Source of the DNA: Cucumibacter marinus DSM 18995
Lineage (GTDB): Bacteria; Pseudomonadota; Alphaproteobacteria; Rhizobiales; Devosiaceae
Length of the DNA stretch: 64,000 nt
Direction: 5' to 3'
Assembly (NCBI RefSeq): GCF_000429865.1
Contig: NZ_AUCR01000001.1
Span: 186,001 to 250,000, forward strand
The notes beneath the pieces are model-generated. The model had not been told where the DNA came from. It worked only from the letters and a program-made list of their open reading frames with translations, and searched no databases. Below, piece after piece: positions 1 to 9,532 of this stretch; position 1 is the first letter of the stretch, and every line of letters begins with the position of its first letter. Position numbers and translations under genes: made by a program.

Positions 1-642
1 CTAAAGCTCCAGAATTGAAGTGACGACGGGCACAAGCGCCTCGCCGATCGCCCGCGTGTTGGCCGCATCGAGATGAACGCCGTCGATGGGAGACGCGACC
101 GCAACATCTGCGGCATCAAAGAAATGCGCGCCTTCTAGGCCCGCCCAGTGCCGATAATGGCGTGCGAGTTCTTTCGAGTTTTCGATCGCTCCGGCGAAAT
201 TCTCACCCATGATCGGATCGTCGCTCCTGACCGCATGCGGCGGCGACATCACCAAAACCTGCGGCGCTGCATAGCGCGGGTCTTCGGCATGGTGGCCGCG
301 GACGATCCTGATCAGGCGCCGTATTCCCTGCCCGGCAGCGGCGGGGCGGCCATGCAGGGCCGCCCTCAGATCGTTGGACCCGAGCATGATGATGACGAGA
401 TCGAGCGGCGCATGGCTAGCCAGAAAGACCGGCAGGATGCGCGCGCCGTTCCGCTCGATGCTGCTGCTGCCATCCTCATAGGCGGTGGTGCGACCGCCCA
501 GTCCTTCGGCGATAATCCGTGCCTTGCCGCCGAGCCCCGCCTCGAGGGCCGAGGGCCAACGGTCATCATAGGCATGGCGGAGACCCGTTGCCGGGTCCTC
601 GCCAAAAGTCAGACTGTCGCCGAAGCACAGGATGGTTTTCAT
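1..642 (-). CDS. SGNH/GDSL-family esterase or lipase-like hydrolase
   Basis: A hydrolase of 213 residues in the SGNH fold, probably acting on an ester, acyl or acetyl group; the substrate is unknown. The block I motif FGDSLTFG with the nucleophilic serine lies at residues 7-14, GSNDLR (block III) near 90, and the C-terminal Asp/His block appears as DGVHLD near residue 192. No signal peptide is visible, so it is probably cytoplasmic. Two ATG codons are possible (654 and 642). I prefer 642 because it follows the stop of the upstream gene by one base and puts the GDSL block at the usual distance from the N-terminus. It is the last gene of a coupled trio on the minus strand. The family is clear, the specificity is not. 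Confidence 0.85.
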   Translation of the reverse strand: MKTILCFGDSLTFGEDPATGLRHAYDDRWPSALEAGLGGKARIIAEGLGGRTTAYEDGSSSIERNGARILPVFLASHAPLDLVIIMLGSNDLRAALHGRPAAAGQGIRRLIRIVRGHHAEDPRYAAPQVLVMSPPHAVRSDDPIMGENFAGAIENSKELARHYRHWAGLEGAHFFDAADVAVASPIDGVHLDAANTRAIGEALVPVVTSILEL

Positions 643-643
643 G

Positions 644-1147
644 TCAGCGTCCATACTCCGAAACCAGGCGTTCCAGCTTCTCGTTTCGATGCTTCAGATC
701 GAAAGGGCGCTGGCTTGCGGTCAGCCTGAACGGCCGGCCTTTCACGCGCGAGTGGAAGAACCGACCCGCCGAGGTCACGATGATGCACTCGCCCAAAAAA
801 TATCGGCCGAATACGAAGCAGAGCAACGACTTGTTCTCTCCGAAATAGTCGATCTCCCAAACTCCTGTCCGATTGACGGCTGCATCGTTGTTGAGCGCCA
901 CGAACGTCCCGTCATTGCGGAACTCCACCAGCGAATAGTCTTCCAACGGAAAGGCTGCGGAACCCATCCGCGTGCGGACCAGATAGGTGTATCCCGCGAA
1001 TTCAGCCTTGAGCGCAGCGGCGCCGCCGTCTCGGCCCACCTTGATGAGGTATCGGCCCTGAACGTCTTCGACCTGCTGCGCGCCAGCACTCATCGTGAAG
1101 GCCAAGGCAACAACAATGCCAAGCAGCATGGTTCTGATCGTGTTCAT
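644..1147 (-). CDS. Hypothetical secreted protein, 167 aa
   Basis: I do not recognise the family. Residues 1-23 form a typical Sec signal peptide (short basic start, hydrophobic core LLGIVVALAF, then SAGA before the probable cleavage site), so the mature protein of about 144 residues should be periplasmic. The mature part is rich in aromatic and beta-prone segments (GRYLIKVG, TYLVRT, TGVWEIDYF, GRYFLGECIIV) and resembles a small beta-sandwich or lipocalin-like fold, which is only an impression. Its stop is one base from the SGNH hydrolase start, and its start is one base from the stop of another secreted protein upstream, so the three are probably translated from one message. Confidence 0.7.
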   Translation of the reverse strand: MNTIRTMLLGIVVALAFTMSAGAQQVEDVQGRYLIKVGRDGGAAALKAEFAGYTYLVRTRMGSAAFPLEDYSLVEFRNDGTFVALNNDAAVNRTGVWEIDYFGENKSLLCFVFGRYFLGECIIVTSAGRFFHSRVKGRPFRLTASQRPFDLKHRNEKLERLVSEYGR

Positions 1148-1148
1148 C

Positions 1149-1670
1149 TCACAGCCCCTTCTGCTTTGCCATCTTGGCGAGTGTGATTTTCCGACTCATG
1201 CGGAATTGAGGAGCCTCTCCGGCAGTCAGTCCAAAAGGGTTACCGTCAGTGATCTCTCGAAAATTTGCGGTCCCGCCGCGGAAGCAGTCTGACAAACCGG
1301 ATTGGGTTGCCAGTTGGAAGCAGGGATCCAGGACGCCCGGAATGATTTCACGCACCTTCCAGCGCCCGGGCAATGCAACCTTGTATTTGCCGTTCCACCA
1401 GACGAGATCGCCGTTCGATTTGGCATAGGCAATGAACGAGCCGGTGTTCAGTATTCGTTTGAGCGAATCCCCTCTGGCGCGCGATGTGACTTCAACGCGA
1501 ATGGTTTTGTTGCCGAACTCACGTTTGGCATACGACATGCCTTGCCCGAGCATCCGGTCAAGATCACTCCAGTGAAGCGGACGGATCTCGAGCGCAGACG
1601 CCGGCATAGCTGTCGCGATTGCGACTAGTGCGGCCAGCAAGATCTGAAATATTGGGCGGTTAGAAATCAA
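1149..1670 (-). CDS. Hypothetical secreted protein, about 173 aa
   Basis: No family is recognised. The N-terminus is a Sec signal peptide (hydrophobic ILLAALVAIATAM, then PASA as the likely cleavage motif). The mature domain carries two cysteines (in DPCFQL and SDCFRG) that could form a disulfide, and a tryptophan-rich stretch DLVWWNGKYKV. A TTG start at 1670 is preferred because GGAGG lies 8 bases upstream; an in-frame TTG at 1685 would overlap that site. It sits 41 bases downstream of the pdhC stop and is followed by another secreted protein with a one-base gap, so this pair may be expressed by read-through from the pdh genes or from its own weak promoter. Confidence 0.6.
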   Translation of the reverse strand: MISNRPIFQILLAALVAIATAMPASALEIRPLHWSDLDRMLGQGMSYAKREFGNKTIRVEVTSRARGDSLKRILNTGSFIAYAKSNGDLVWWNGKYKVALPGRWKVREIIPGVLDPCFQLATQSGLSDCFRGGTANFREITDGNPFGLTAGEAPQFRMSRKITLAKMAKQKGL

Positions 1671-1711
1671 GGACGTATCCTCCAATCGAAAACAGGAGGC
1701 GATGATGTCCG

Positions 1712-3067
1712 CTAGGCCAACATCATCACCGGTGTTTCGATCAGCCGCTTGAATTCGCTTAGCAATTCTGCCCCGAGCGCCCCATCGACCGATCGATGGT
1801 CGCAGGACAGCGTTACGGACATGAATTGACCAGTCAGGATTTCTCCGTTCTCCACATAGACTCGCTCTTCGCCGGCCCCGACAGCCAGAATTGTGCCGTG
1901 CGGCGGGTTGATGACGGCGCCGAAGTCCTTGATCCCGTACATGCCGAGATTGGAGACCGAGGATGAACCGCCCTGGTATTCATGGGGCGCGAGCTTCTTG
2001 GACCGGGCGCGGGTGGCGTAATCGCGCACTTCCTCGGAGATCTGGCGCAGGGTCTTTTCCTCGACCTTGCGCACGACCGGGGTGAACAGACCGCCTGGGA
2101 CCGCAACAGCCACACCGACATCGGAATGCTTGTGATAAAGGATCGAATCCCCGGCAAAGGTCGCATTGGCCTGCGGGACGTTCTGCAGCGCGATGGCCCA
2201 GGCCTTGAGGATGAAGTCGTTGACCGAGAGCTTGAACTCGGGCTTGCCGTCCTTGGTCTTCGGCGCCGTCGCATTGATGCGTTCGCGCGAAGACATCAGA
2301 TCGTCGATGTTACAGTCGATGGTCAGGTAGAAATGCGGGACGGTTTGCTTGGCCTCGGTCAGGCGCGCGGCAATGGTCTTTCGCATGCCGTCATTGGGCA
2401 CGATCTCGTAGGTGCCCTCCTCATAGAGCGCCAGCACCTGATCCTTGGTCATGCCGGTCGCCATGGCGGCACCGCCAGCAGCACCCGCCGCCGGCCTGGC
2501 TGACGGGACACCTTCCTTGAGTGCCTTTTCGATGTCGCGCTTGACGACGCGGCCCTTGGGCCCGGTGCCACTGAGCGCAGTCACATCGATATTGTTTTCC
2601 TTGGCCAGACGGCGCGCCAGCGGTGAAGCGAAGACCCGTTCGCCATCCTTGCGCGGCGCGGCACCGGCGCTTTCCTTGGCGGCAGGCGCCGGTGGGGCCT
2701 TCTCGGCCTTTGCGGGTTCGGGCTTGGCCTCTGACTTGGATTCCTCCTTGGCAGGCTTTTCCTCGGCCTTCTTGTCCGCTTTGGGCGCGTCGGCTTTCAC
2801 CTCACCGATGTCGGAAGCGCTTTCGCCTTCCTCGAGCAGCACGGCGATAACCGCGTTGACCGCCACGCCTTCGGTGCCCTCCGCGACGACGATCTTGCCG
2901 ATTGTGCCTTCTTCGACGGCCTCGACTTCCATCGTCGCCTTGTCGGTCTCGATCTCGGCGATCACGTCACCCGGTCCGATGGAATCGCCTTCCTTGACGA
3001 GCCACTTGGCGAGGGTTCCCTCCTCCATGGTGGGCGAAAGCGCGGGCATGGTGATGTTGATGGTCAT
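1712..3067 (-). CDS. pdhC: Dihydrolipoamide acetyltransferase (pyruvate dehydrogenase E2)
   Basis: This is the E2 core of the pyruvate dehydrogenase complex, transferring acetyl from lipoyl to CoA. The 451-residue protein has a lipoyl domain at about 2-78 with the lipoylated lysine in ETDKATME, a long Ala/Pro/Lys/Glu linker at about 85-140, a peripheral subunit-binding domain ([12 protein letters not shown]) near 145-180, and a catalytic domain ending in the acetyltransferase motif DHRSVDG. The start at 3067 ([12 protein letters not shown]) is chosen over an upstream codon because every lipoyl domain begins there and AGAGG lies just upstream. It follows the cytosine deaminase homologue after about 45 bases. 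The E3 gene lpd and lipA, often next to pdhC in rhizobia, are not here. Confidence 0.97.
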   Translation of the reverse strand: MTINITMPALSPTMEEGTLAKWLVKEGDSIGPGDVIAEIETDKATMEVEAVEEGTIGKIVVAEGTEGVAVNAVIAVLLEEGESASDIGEVKADAPKADKKAEEKPAKEESKSEAKPEPAKAEKAPPAPAAKESAGAAPRKDGERVFASPLARRLAKENNIDVTALSGTGPKGRVVKRDIEKALKEGVPSARPAAGAAGGAAMATGMTKDQVLALYEEGTYEIVPNDGMRKTIAARLTEAKQTVPHFYLTIDCNIDDLMSSRERINATAPKTKDGKPEFKLSVNDFILKAWAIALQNVPQANATFAGDSILYHKHSDVGVAVAVPGGLFTPVVRKVEEKTLRQISEEVRDYATRARSKKLAPHEYQGGSSSVSNLGMYGIKDFGAVINPPHGTILAVGAGEERVYVENGEILTGQFMSVTLSCDHRSVDGALGAELLSEFKRLIETPVMMLA

Positions 3068-3112
3068 ATCCGGACCTCTGAGCGCGGTTGGCGCGGGCAC
3101 ATGGCCCTAGCG

Positions 3113-3562
3113 CTAATTGCCAATATCTTCGTTCCACAATTCGGGGTGATCTGCGATGAAGCCGCCCATCATCCCGATGCATTCTTCATCGTCGAGGTCC
3201 ACGACCTCGACGCCTGCCAGGCGCAGAACGTCCTGGTATCCCTTGAAATTCCGGCTTTCACCGACCACCACCTTCGGCACGCCGAACTGGATGATCGTTC
3301 CGGTGCACATCATGCAGGGCGACAGGGTCGTGTACATGATCGTGTCTTTGTAGGTCTTCTGCCGGCCCGCGTTGACGAGACAAGCCATCTCGCCATGCAG
3401 GATCGGGTCGTCTTTCTGCACGCGCTGATTGTGTCCCCGCCCGACGATCTCGCCATTGCGCACCAGCACGGCGCCGATCGGCAAACCGCCGACCGAGAGA
3501 CCGGTGCGTGCTTCAGCAACGGCCTCCTGGAAATGGCTCAAATCGGGGGTGAAGGGCTGCAT
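3113..3562 (-). CDS. Cytosine deaminase-like zinc hydrolase (fungal Fcy1 type)
   Basis: A 149-residue member of the cytidine/deoxycytidylate deaminase superfamily. The zinc site is complete: His56 and Glu58 in HGE, Cys83 and Cys86 in PCMMC. From memory it resembles yeast cytosine deaminase Fcy1 through its length: GRGHN, YKDT, TTLSPCxMCTG, VVVGE, and the C-terminal FI-x5-W-x-EDIG, whose aspartate (here Asp146) contacts the pyrimidine in Fcy1. Deamination of cytosine or a related amino-heterocycle is therefore likely, though not proven. It is embedded in the pdh genes, 4 bases after the pdhB stop and 45 bases before pdhC, so it is probably co-transcribed. No purine or pyrimidine salvage partner is nearby. 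Confidence 0.85.
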   Translation of the reverse strand: MQPFTPDLSHFQEAVAEARTGLSVGGLPIGAVLVRNGEIVGRGHNQRVQKDDPILHGEMACLVNAGRQKTYKDTIMYTTLSPCMMCTGTIIQFGVPKVVVGESRNFKGYQDVLRLAGVEVVDLDDEECIGMMGGFIADHPELWNEDIGN

Positions 3563-3566
3563 GACC

Positions 3567-4982
3567 TTACTTCCGGTAGGTGACCTTGTTGACCGCGTCG
3601 ATCACCTCGTCGGTGCTCGGAAGGGCCAGCTTTTCAAGATTCGCCGCATAGGGCATCGGCACATCCTTGCCGGTGACCGATAGCACCGGCGCATCGAGAT
3701 AGTCGAAGGCCTGGGTCATGATCTGAGCGGCGATGTAGCTGCCGAGCGAGTTCTGCGGCCAGCCTTCCTCGACAGTCACGCAGCGGCCGGTCTTCTTGAC
3801 GCTTTCGATGACGGTCGGCAGGTCGAGCGGGCGCAGGGTGCGCAAATCGATCAGTTCGACGTCAACGCCCTCGGATACCAGCTGTTCGGCAGCCTGTGTC
3901 GCGTAGCGCATGCCCATGGAATAGGCGACGATGGTCACATCAGCACCTTTGCGGGCGATGCGGGCCTTGCCGATGGGCAGCACGTAATCGTCGAGCTTGG
4001 GGACATCGAAGCTCTGGCCGTACATGATCTCGTTTTCGAGGAAGACGACCGGGTTCGGATCGCGGATCGCTGCCTTCAACAGGCCCTTGGCATCAGCCGC
4101 CGTATAGGGCGCGACGACCTTGAGGCCCGGGACATGGCTATACCATGCCGAATAATCCTGGGAGTGCTGGGCGGCAACGCGTGAGGCGGCGCCGTTCGGG
4201 CCACGGAACACGATGGGCACGTGCTGCTGGCCGCCGGACATGTAGAGCTGCTTGGCGGCGGAGTTGATGATCTGGTCAATCGCCTGCATGGCGAAGTTGA
4301 AAGTCATGAACTCAACGACCGGACGCAGCCCTGCAAAGGCCGCACCAGTGGCAAGACCGGCAAAGCCGTGCTCGGTGATCGGGGTGTCAATCACACGCTC
4401 GGCGCCGAACTCCTGCAGCAGGCCCTGGGTGACCTTATAGGCGCCCTGGTACTCGGCGACCTCTTCGCCCATGACGAAGACGTCCTTGTTGGCGCGCATT
4501 TCCTCGGCCATGGCATCGCGCAGCGCTTCGCGAACGCTGGTCGAGACCATCTCGGTACCCTCGGGGATATCGGGATCGCTCTCGGCTTCGAATGCAGGGG
4601 CGGCGGGCGCGGCCGGTTTCTTGTCCTCATCAGAATCCGAGCCCGAGGATTCTGCCTCGTTTGCGGCCGGCTTTTCGTCCTCGACCTTCGATTCTTGAGA
4701 TGCCGGCTCGGCATCCGCCTTGATGTCGTCCGCACTCTCGCCTTCGCCCAAAAGCGCGGCAATCGGGGTGTTCACGGCCACCCCTTCGGTGCCTTCGGCG
4801 ATCAGCAGCTTGCCGATGGTGCCTTCATCGACGGCTTCGACTTCCATCGTCGCCTTGTCGGTCTCGATTTCAGCGATGACATCGCCGGGACCGACGGAAT
4901 CGCCTTCTTTGACGAGCCATTTGGCGAGTGTGCCCTCTTCCATGGTGGGGCTCAGCGCGGGCATCAGGATATTAGTGGGCAT
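3567..4982 (-). CDS. pdhB: Pyruvate dehydrogenase E1 subunit beta with N-terminal lipoyl domain
   Basis: The beta subunit of E1 works with PdhA to decarboxylate pyruvate on thiamine diphosphate. The 471-residue protein is longer than a plain E1 beta (about 330) because residues 1-78 are a lipoyl domain (ETDKATME), followed by an acidic Glu/Asp/Ala linker to about 135. The transketolase pyrimidine-binding domain follows ([16 protein letters not shown], then [17 protein letters not shown]), and the C-terminal transketolase domain contains [11 protein letters not shown] lipoyl domain on E1 beta is usual in alphaproteobacteria. The lipoyl domain is almost identical to that of PdhC. The gene lies 21 bases after the VOC gene. 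Confidence 0.97.
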   Translation of the reverse strand: MPTNILMPALSPTMEEGTLAKWLVKEGDSVGPGDVIAEIETDKATMEVEAVDEGTIGKLLIAEGTEGVAVNTPIAALLGEGESADDIKADAEPASQESKVEDEKPAANEAESSGSDSDEDKKPAAPAAPAFEAESDPDIPEGTEMVSTSVREALRDAMAEEMRANKDVFVMGEEVAEYQGAYKVTQGLLQEFGAERVIDTPITEHGFAGLATGAAFAGLRPVVEFMTFNFAMQAIDQIINSAAKQLYMSGGQQHVPIVFRGPNGAASRVAAQHSQDYSAWYSHVPGLKVVAPYTAADAKGLLKAAIRDPNPVVFLENEIMYGQSFDVPKLDDYVLPIGKARIARKGADVTIVAYSMGMRYATQAAEQLVSEGVDVELIDLRTLRPLDLPTVIESVKKTGRCVTVEEGWPQNSLGSYIAAQIMTQAFDYLDAPVLSVTGKDVPMPYAANLEKLALPSTDEVIDAVNKVTYRK

Positions 4983-5003
4983 GCGCGGTTTCCTCGATCA
5001 GAT

Positions 5004-5384
5004 TCAGGCGGCCCCGGGATCGGCTTGATGAATGCCGAACACATTGCCTTCTGTGTCTTTCGCAAAATACTGCCAACCCACTCCGGGGATGGCCTGTTTG
5101 GGTACGGCCGGGGTGGCGCCAAGCGCCTCGGCCCTCGCGATCGTGGCGTCGAGGTCGTCGACCTCGATCGTGCACACGAACGCCATGATGATATTGCCGG
5201 ATTGTTCGCCAACCCGCTTGAGCAGGCCACCATCGATGCCGGGCTCGCCCTTTTCTCCGGTTTTGACCGTCCAGTAGGTGTCGGGCATGATCTCCGCGAA
5301 CTCCCAGCCGAACAGCTCGCCATAAAACCGGCGGGCGCGGGCTGGATCGTCACAGTGGATCTCGAAGTGAACGACACGCGGCAT
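5004..5384 (-). CDS. VOC (glyoxalase/bleomycin-resistance fold) family protein
   Basis: A small metal-binding-fold protein of 126 residues with two beta-alpha-beta-beta-beta modules, typical of VOC proteins related to glyoxalase I. The first module opens with VVHFEIHCDDPARARRFYG and the second with AFVCTIEVDDLDATIARAE. The end, WQYFAKDTEGNVFGI, is the usual VOC terminal strand with its glutamate neighbourhood. The start at 5384 is decided by GGAG 7 bases upstream; longer in-frame starts would run into the end of pdhA. It lies between pdhA (14 bases upstream) and pdhB, so it belongs to the pdh transcript. The substrate is unknown. Confidence 0.85.
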   Translation of the reverse strand: MPRVVHFEIHCDDPARARRFYGELFGWEFAEIMPDTYWTVKTGEKGEPGIDGGLLKRVGEQSGNIIMAFVCTIEVDDLDATIARAEALGATPAVPKQAIPGVGWQYFAKDTEGNVFGIHQADPGAA

Positions 5385-5398
5385 GGGTTGGCTCCGAC

Positions 5399-6598
5399 TC
5401 AGGCGCTGACCGTGATATCGGTCCACAGTTCGGACGCATCGGGCTGGTCATCTTCAGTAGCGAATTTCTCCGCCTCGGACACGACGGCCCTGATTTCCTT
5501 ATCGATATCCTTGAGCTCGTCCTCGGTGGCCCATTTCTGGTCGAGGATGCGCTTGCGCACCATCTCGATCGGATCACGCTCCGAGCGCATGGTCTGCACT
5601 TCTTCCTTGGAGCGGTATTTCGCCGGATCGGACATGGAATGGCCGCGATAGCGGTAGGTCAGCATCTCAAGGATGTAGGGCCCCTTCCCGCTTCTTGCAT
5701 GATCGATGGCCCGTTCGGCAGCTTCCTTGACCAGGCGGACATCCATGCCGTCGACCTGCTCGCCGGGGATGTCGAAAGACCGGCCGCGCTGCGAGAAATC
5801 GGTGGTCGAGGCCGAACGCTCCACGCTGGTGCCCATGGCGTATTTGTTGTTTTCGATCACATAGACGACCGGCAGGTTCCAGAGCTTGGCCATGTTGAAG
5901 CTCTCATAGACCTGACCCTGGTTGGCGGCGCCATCCCCGAAATAGGTGAGCGAGACCGACTTGTCCTTGCGGTATTTGGCGGCGAAGCCGAGGCCCGTAC
6001 CGAGGCTGACTTGTGCCCCGACGATGCCGTGGCCGCCATAGAAGCGCTTTTCCATGGAGAACATGTGCATGGAGCCACCCTTGCCTTTCGACAGGCCGCC
6101 CTGGCGTCCGGTCAGCTCAGCCATCACGCCGTTGGGGTCCATGCCCACGGCCAGCATGTGACCGTGGTCGCGATAGCCGGTGATCGTCGCATCTTCGGGC
6201 TTAGCGGCCATTGTGATGCCGGTGACCACAGCTTCCTGGCCGATATAGAGGTGACAAAAGCCGCCAATCAGGCCCATGCCGTACATTTGGCCTGCCTTTT
6301 CCTCAAAACGCCGGATCAGCAGCATATCGCGGAAGGCCTTGAACTCCTGCGCTTTGTCGAACTTGGGCGCATTCGACCGCGATGCGGCGGCATTGGCCTT
6401 GGCCGTGGTGCTGGAGGATTTGCCTGCCGCAGACCGGGACGCCGGCTTGCGTCCCGCGCTTGTGGCCGAGCGGGACTTCGAAGCGGTTGGCTTGCTGGCA
6501 GTGGTTTTGCTGGCAGTCGACTTGCTGGCGGGCTTTTTCGCCTCGCCCTCGGACGCCTTTGAGGGTTGCCGGGACCGGGTGGTGGTTTTGCGTGCCAT
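5399..6598 (-). CDS. pdhA: Pyruvate dehydrogenase E1 subunit alpha with basic low-complexity N-terminal tail
   Basis: The alpha subunit of E1 binds thiamine diphosphate and feeds acetyl groups to E2. The catalytic part starts near residue 82 (AQEFKAFRDMLLIRRFEEKA) and carries the ThDP motif GDGAANQGQ...NN and the loop YRYRGHSMSDPAKYR. The protein is 399 residues, about 50 longer than many bacterial E1 alphas, because residues 2-78 form a Lys/Arg/Ala/Ser/Thr tail with three TASK repeats, like a histone-H1 tail. GGAGG lies 8 bases before the ATG. This is the first gene of the cluster pdhA, VOC, pdhB, cytosine deaminase homologue, pdhC. The AT-rich gap upstream should hold the promoter. Confidence 0.97.
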   Translation of the reverse strand: MARKTTTRSRQPSKASEGEAKKPASKSTASKTTASKPTASKSRSATSAGRKPASRSAAGKSSSTTAKANAAASRSNAPKFDKAQEFKAFRDMLLIRRFEEKAGQMYGMGLIGGFCHLYIGQEAVVTGITMAAKPEDATITGYRDHGHMLAVGMDPNGVMAELTGRQGGLSKGKGGSMHMFSMEKRFYGGHGIVGAQVSLGTGLGFAAKYRKDKSVSLTYFGDGAANQGQVYESFNMAKLWNLPVVYVIENNKYAMGTSVERSASTTDFSQRGRSFDIPGEQVDGMDVRLVKEAAERAIDHARSGKGPYILEMLTYRYRGHSMSDPAKYRSKEEVQTMRSERDPIEMVRKRILDQKWATEDELKDIDKEIRAVVSEAEKFATEDDQPDASELWTDITVSA

Positions 6599-6743
6599 GT
6601 GGCAGCCTCCGCAATTGGCCTTGGGCTGGGTGACGAAACTCCTATCACCTTACGCGCGACGTCACCAGCCGGAAACTGCGAGAATTACCCCGGCCTACCG
6701 TCTATCTCATTGTTATTCATATTGAATTCGATTTAATCGTTTT

Positions 6744-6768
6744 TCAGTTAAATCACTAACTTAACTGA
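6744..6768. promoter_or_regulatory. AT-rich dyad upstream of pdhA
   Basis: Two 8-base arms, TCAGTTAA and TTAACTGA, flank a 9-base spacer in the most AT-rich stretch of the neighbourhood. A second small palindrome, CGATTTAATCG, sits just beside it (about 6729-6739). The region is between ftsB and pdhA, about 150 bases before the pdhA start. It could be an operator for the pdh promoter. A terminator for ftsB is less likely because no T-run follows on the minus strand. Function is inferred only from position and symmetry. Confidence 0.4.
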
Positions 6769-6775
6769 TTTTCGA

Positions 6776-7093
6776 TTACTGCCCCGTCAGCGGGATCAAC
6801 AAGTCGTCCTTGTGCGTCATGCCGACCAACTCGCGAGCGCGCTGGGTCAGAATGTCCGGATCAAGCCGATTGGGATCGAACAAGGCGATGCGATTGCGGT
6901 AGCTCTCAATGTCAGCATCGATCTCGGCGATTGTGGCATGGAGCTCGACCTGCTTGTCCTGCATGGCGAGCTGTGAGGTAATGCCGTAATTGCCACCCAG
7001 CGCATTGTAGGCCAGATAGATCTGGGCCGCGATCAGCACCCCGGTGATGGCGAGCTTCTTGGTGATCGAGGGACGCTTGAGACGGGTGGGCAT
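6776..7093 (-). CDS. ftsB: Septum formation initiator FtsB/DivIC family
   Basis: A 105-residue bitopic membrane protein of the divisome, which pairs with FtsL and FtsQ to activate septal peptidoglycan synthesis. A short basic cytoplasmic start (residues 1-14) precedes one membrane segment (about 15-33, LAITGVLIAAQIYLAY). A coiled-coil follows (about 42-75, LAMQDKQVELHATIAEIDAD), then a C-terminal segment with the family pattern DPDILTQRARELVGM. Its place between eno and pdhA is standard for alphaproteobacteria. The gap to the DUF4180 gene holds a strong hairpin, so it is probably transcribed from its own promoter. Confidence 0.85.
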   Translation of the reverse strand: MPTRLKRPSITKKLAITGVLIAAQIYLAYNALGGNYGITSQLAMQDKQVELHATIAEIDADIESYRNRIALFDPNRLDPDILTQRARELVGMTHKDDLLIPLTGQ

Positions 7094-7172
7094 AGCGGTT
7101 CAACGCGATACTGGAACAGTCCGGTTACCCTATGACAAATGCCTTAATGCGAGGTTGAAGCCCCCCGAAACA

Positions 7173-7194
7173 GGGCCACGGTATGCCGTGGCCC
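7173..7194 (-). terminator. Strong hairpin between the DUF4180 gene and ftsB
   Basis: A perfect 9-bp stem (GGGCCACGG pairing with CCGTGGCCC) closes a 4-base loop. On the minus strand it follows the DUF4180 stop and is succeeded by TGTTTCG, a poor U-tract. It probably ends or stabilises the eno/DUF4180 message. Confidence 0.5.
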
Positions 7195-7228
7195 CATCGG
7201 CTCGATGCTGCGGCTCAACGCAGCCTCA

Positions 7229-7573
7229 TCAGATCGCTTCCACCGTCAGGGCGAAGCGAACCGGTCCGCCACGGCGGGTTTCAACGACAAAATCGTTGAG
7301 CGGTTTGCTGCTGGCCGATTTCGCTGACAGGTCGCCAACGAACACAATGCCCAGCCCGTAATTCACGAACTTCTGGGTGAACAGACCCAGCTTGCGGTTG
7401 GCCAGATCGAAGAAGTCGGGATCGCAGCGTTCGATGGGAATGCCGACGCAATCGGCCTCGCTCCCGAACAGGCTCCCCATCAGATCAACCGCATCCGCCT
7501 CGGTGCCGAATTTCGGACCGGTTGCTGGAATGATGGCGACGGTCTTGCCGTCTCTGGTTGTCTTGATCTGCAT
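7229..7573 (-). CDS. DUF4180 domain-containing protein
   Basis: A 114-residue cytoplasmic protein that matches the DUF4180 family as I remember it: an N-terminal strand pair, DAVDLMGSLFG, the segment DPDFFDLANRKLG, QKFVNYGLGIVFVGD, and DFVVETRRG near the end. The molecular function of the family is not known. It lies 72 bases downstream of eno on the same strand. A hairpin between the two suggests reduced read-through rather than tight coupling. AAGAAG about 4 bases upstream of the ATG can serve as ribosome-binding site. Confidence 0.75.
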   Translation of the reverse strand: MQIKTTRDGKTVAIIPATGPKFGTEADAVDLMGSLFGSEADCVGIPIERCDPDFFDLANRKLGLFTQKFVNYGLGIVFVGDLSAKSASSKPLNDFVVETRRGGPVRFALTVEAI

Positions 7574-7588
7574 GATCTTCTTTCTGAC

Positions 7589-7626
7589 AAGGCGGGAAGT
7601 CGGGAAGGCCCGGCCTCCCCCGCCTT
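7589..7626 (-). terminator. GC-rich hairpin downstream of eno
   Basis: Arms AAGGCGGG (7589-7596) and CCCGCCTT (7619-7626) enclose a further small CGGG/CCCG stem. It lies 20 bases after the eno stop on the minus strand. There is no U-tract after it, so it may be a processing or attenuation hairpin rather than a full terminator. Confidence 0.4.
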
Positions 7627-7645
7627 GCGAAGACCATGACCCGGG

Positions 7646-9067
<1,422 letters not shown>

Positions 9068-9139
9068 CTATCGTATTCCGACAGGTCGTGGCGAACCGCC
9101 GGTCTGAAGGGACCTGGGAACTGCAAGAGGGAGCAGGAG

Positions 9140-9517
9140 ATGAACTCGTCTATTGCAAAATACCTGGTGTTGACCATCCGAGTGGTCTTGACCCTGGCCT
9201 TTCTGGCCGCGGGCATCGCCAAACTGATGGGCGCGGAAATGATGGTCGCAACCTTCGATTCCGTGGGTTGGGGCCAATGGTTCCGATACGTCACCGGAAT
9301 CATCGAAATCGGCGGTGCGATCTTGCTGTGGGTACCGGGGGTCCAGATACTGGGCGCGCTTTTGCTGGTGTGCACCATGATCGGTGCCCTTTTCGCGCAT
9401 ATCACGGTGCTGGGCATGGGCACGGCGCCGCCAGCCATCATTCTCGGCATTCTCTCGGCTGTCATGATCGCTGTTCACCGGGATCAGATCCGGCGCTTCA
9501 CAGGCGCAGCCGCCTGA
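9140..9517 (+). CDS. DoxX family membrane protein
   Basis: A 125-residue integral membrane protein with four predicted helices (about 8-28, 45-65, 70-92 and 97-114), the usual layout for DoxX-like proteins. The segment LAFLAAGIAKLMGAE after the first helix is a typical DoxX signature. The start at 9140 is preceded by AAGAGGGAG. It is divergent from eno across about 220 bases that should contain both promoters, and it converges on slyX. The role is uncertain; family members have been linked to respiratory or redox functions. Confidence 0.75.
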   Translation: MNSSIAKYLVLTIRVVLTLAFLAAGIAKLMGAEMMVATFDSVGWGQWFRYVTGIIEIGGAILLWVPGVQILGALLLVCTMIGALFAHITVLGMGTAPPAIILGILSAVMIAVHRDQIRRFTGAAA

Positions 9518-9532
9518 CGGGCGATACCGGCG

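Noticed and set aside
4221-5651. A 476-codon open frame on the plus strand opposite pdhB and the VOC gene
   Set aside because: It is antisense to well-conserved genes, has no recognisable domain or ribosome-binding site, and long antisense frames are normal in GC-rich coding DNA.
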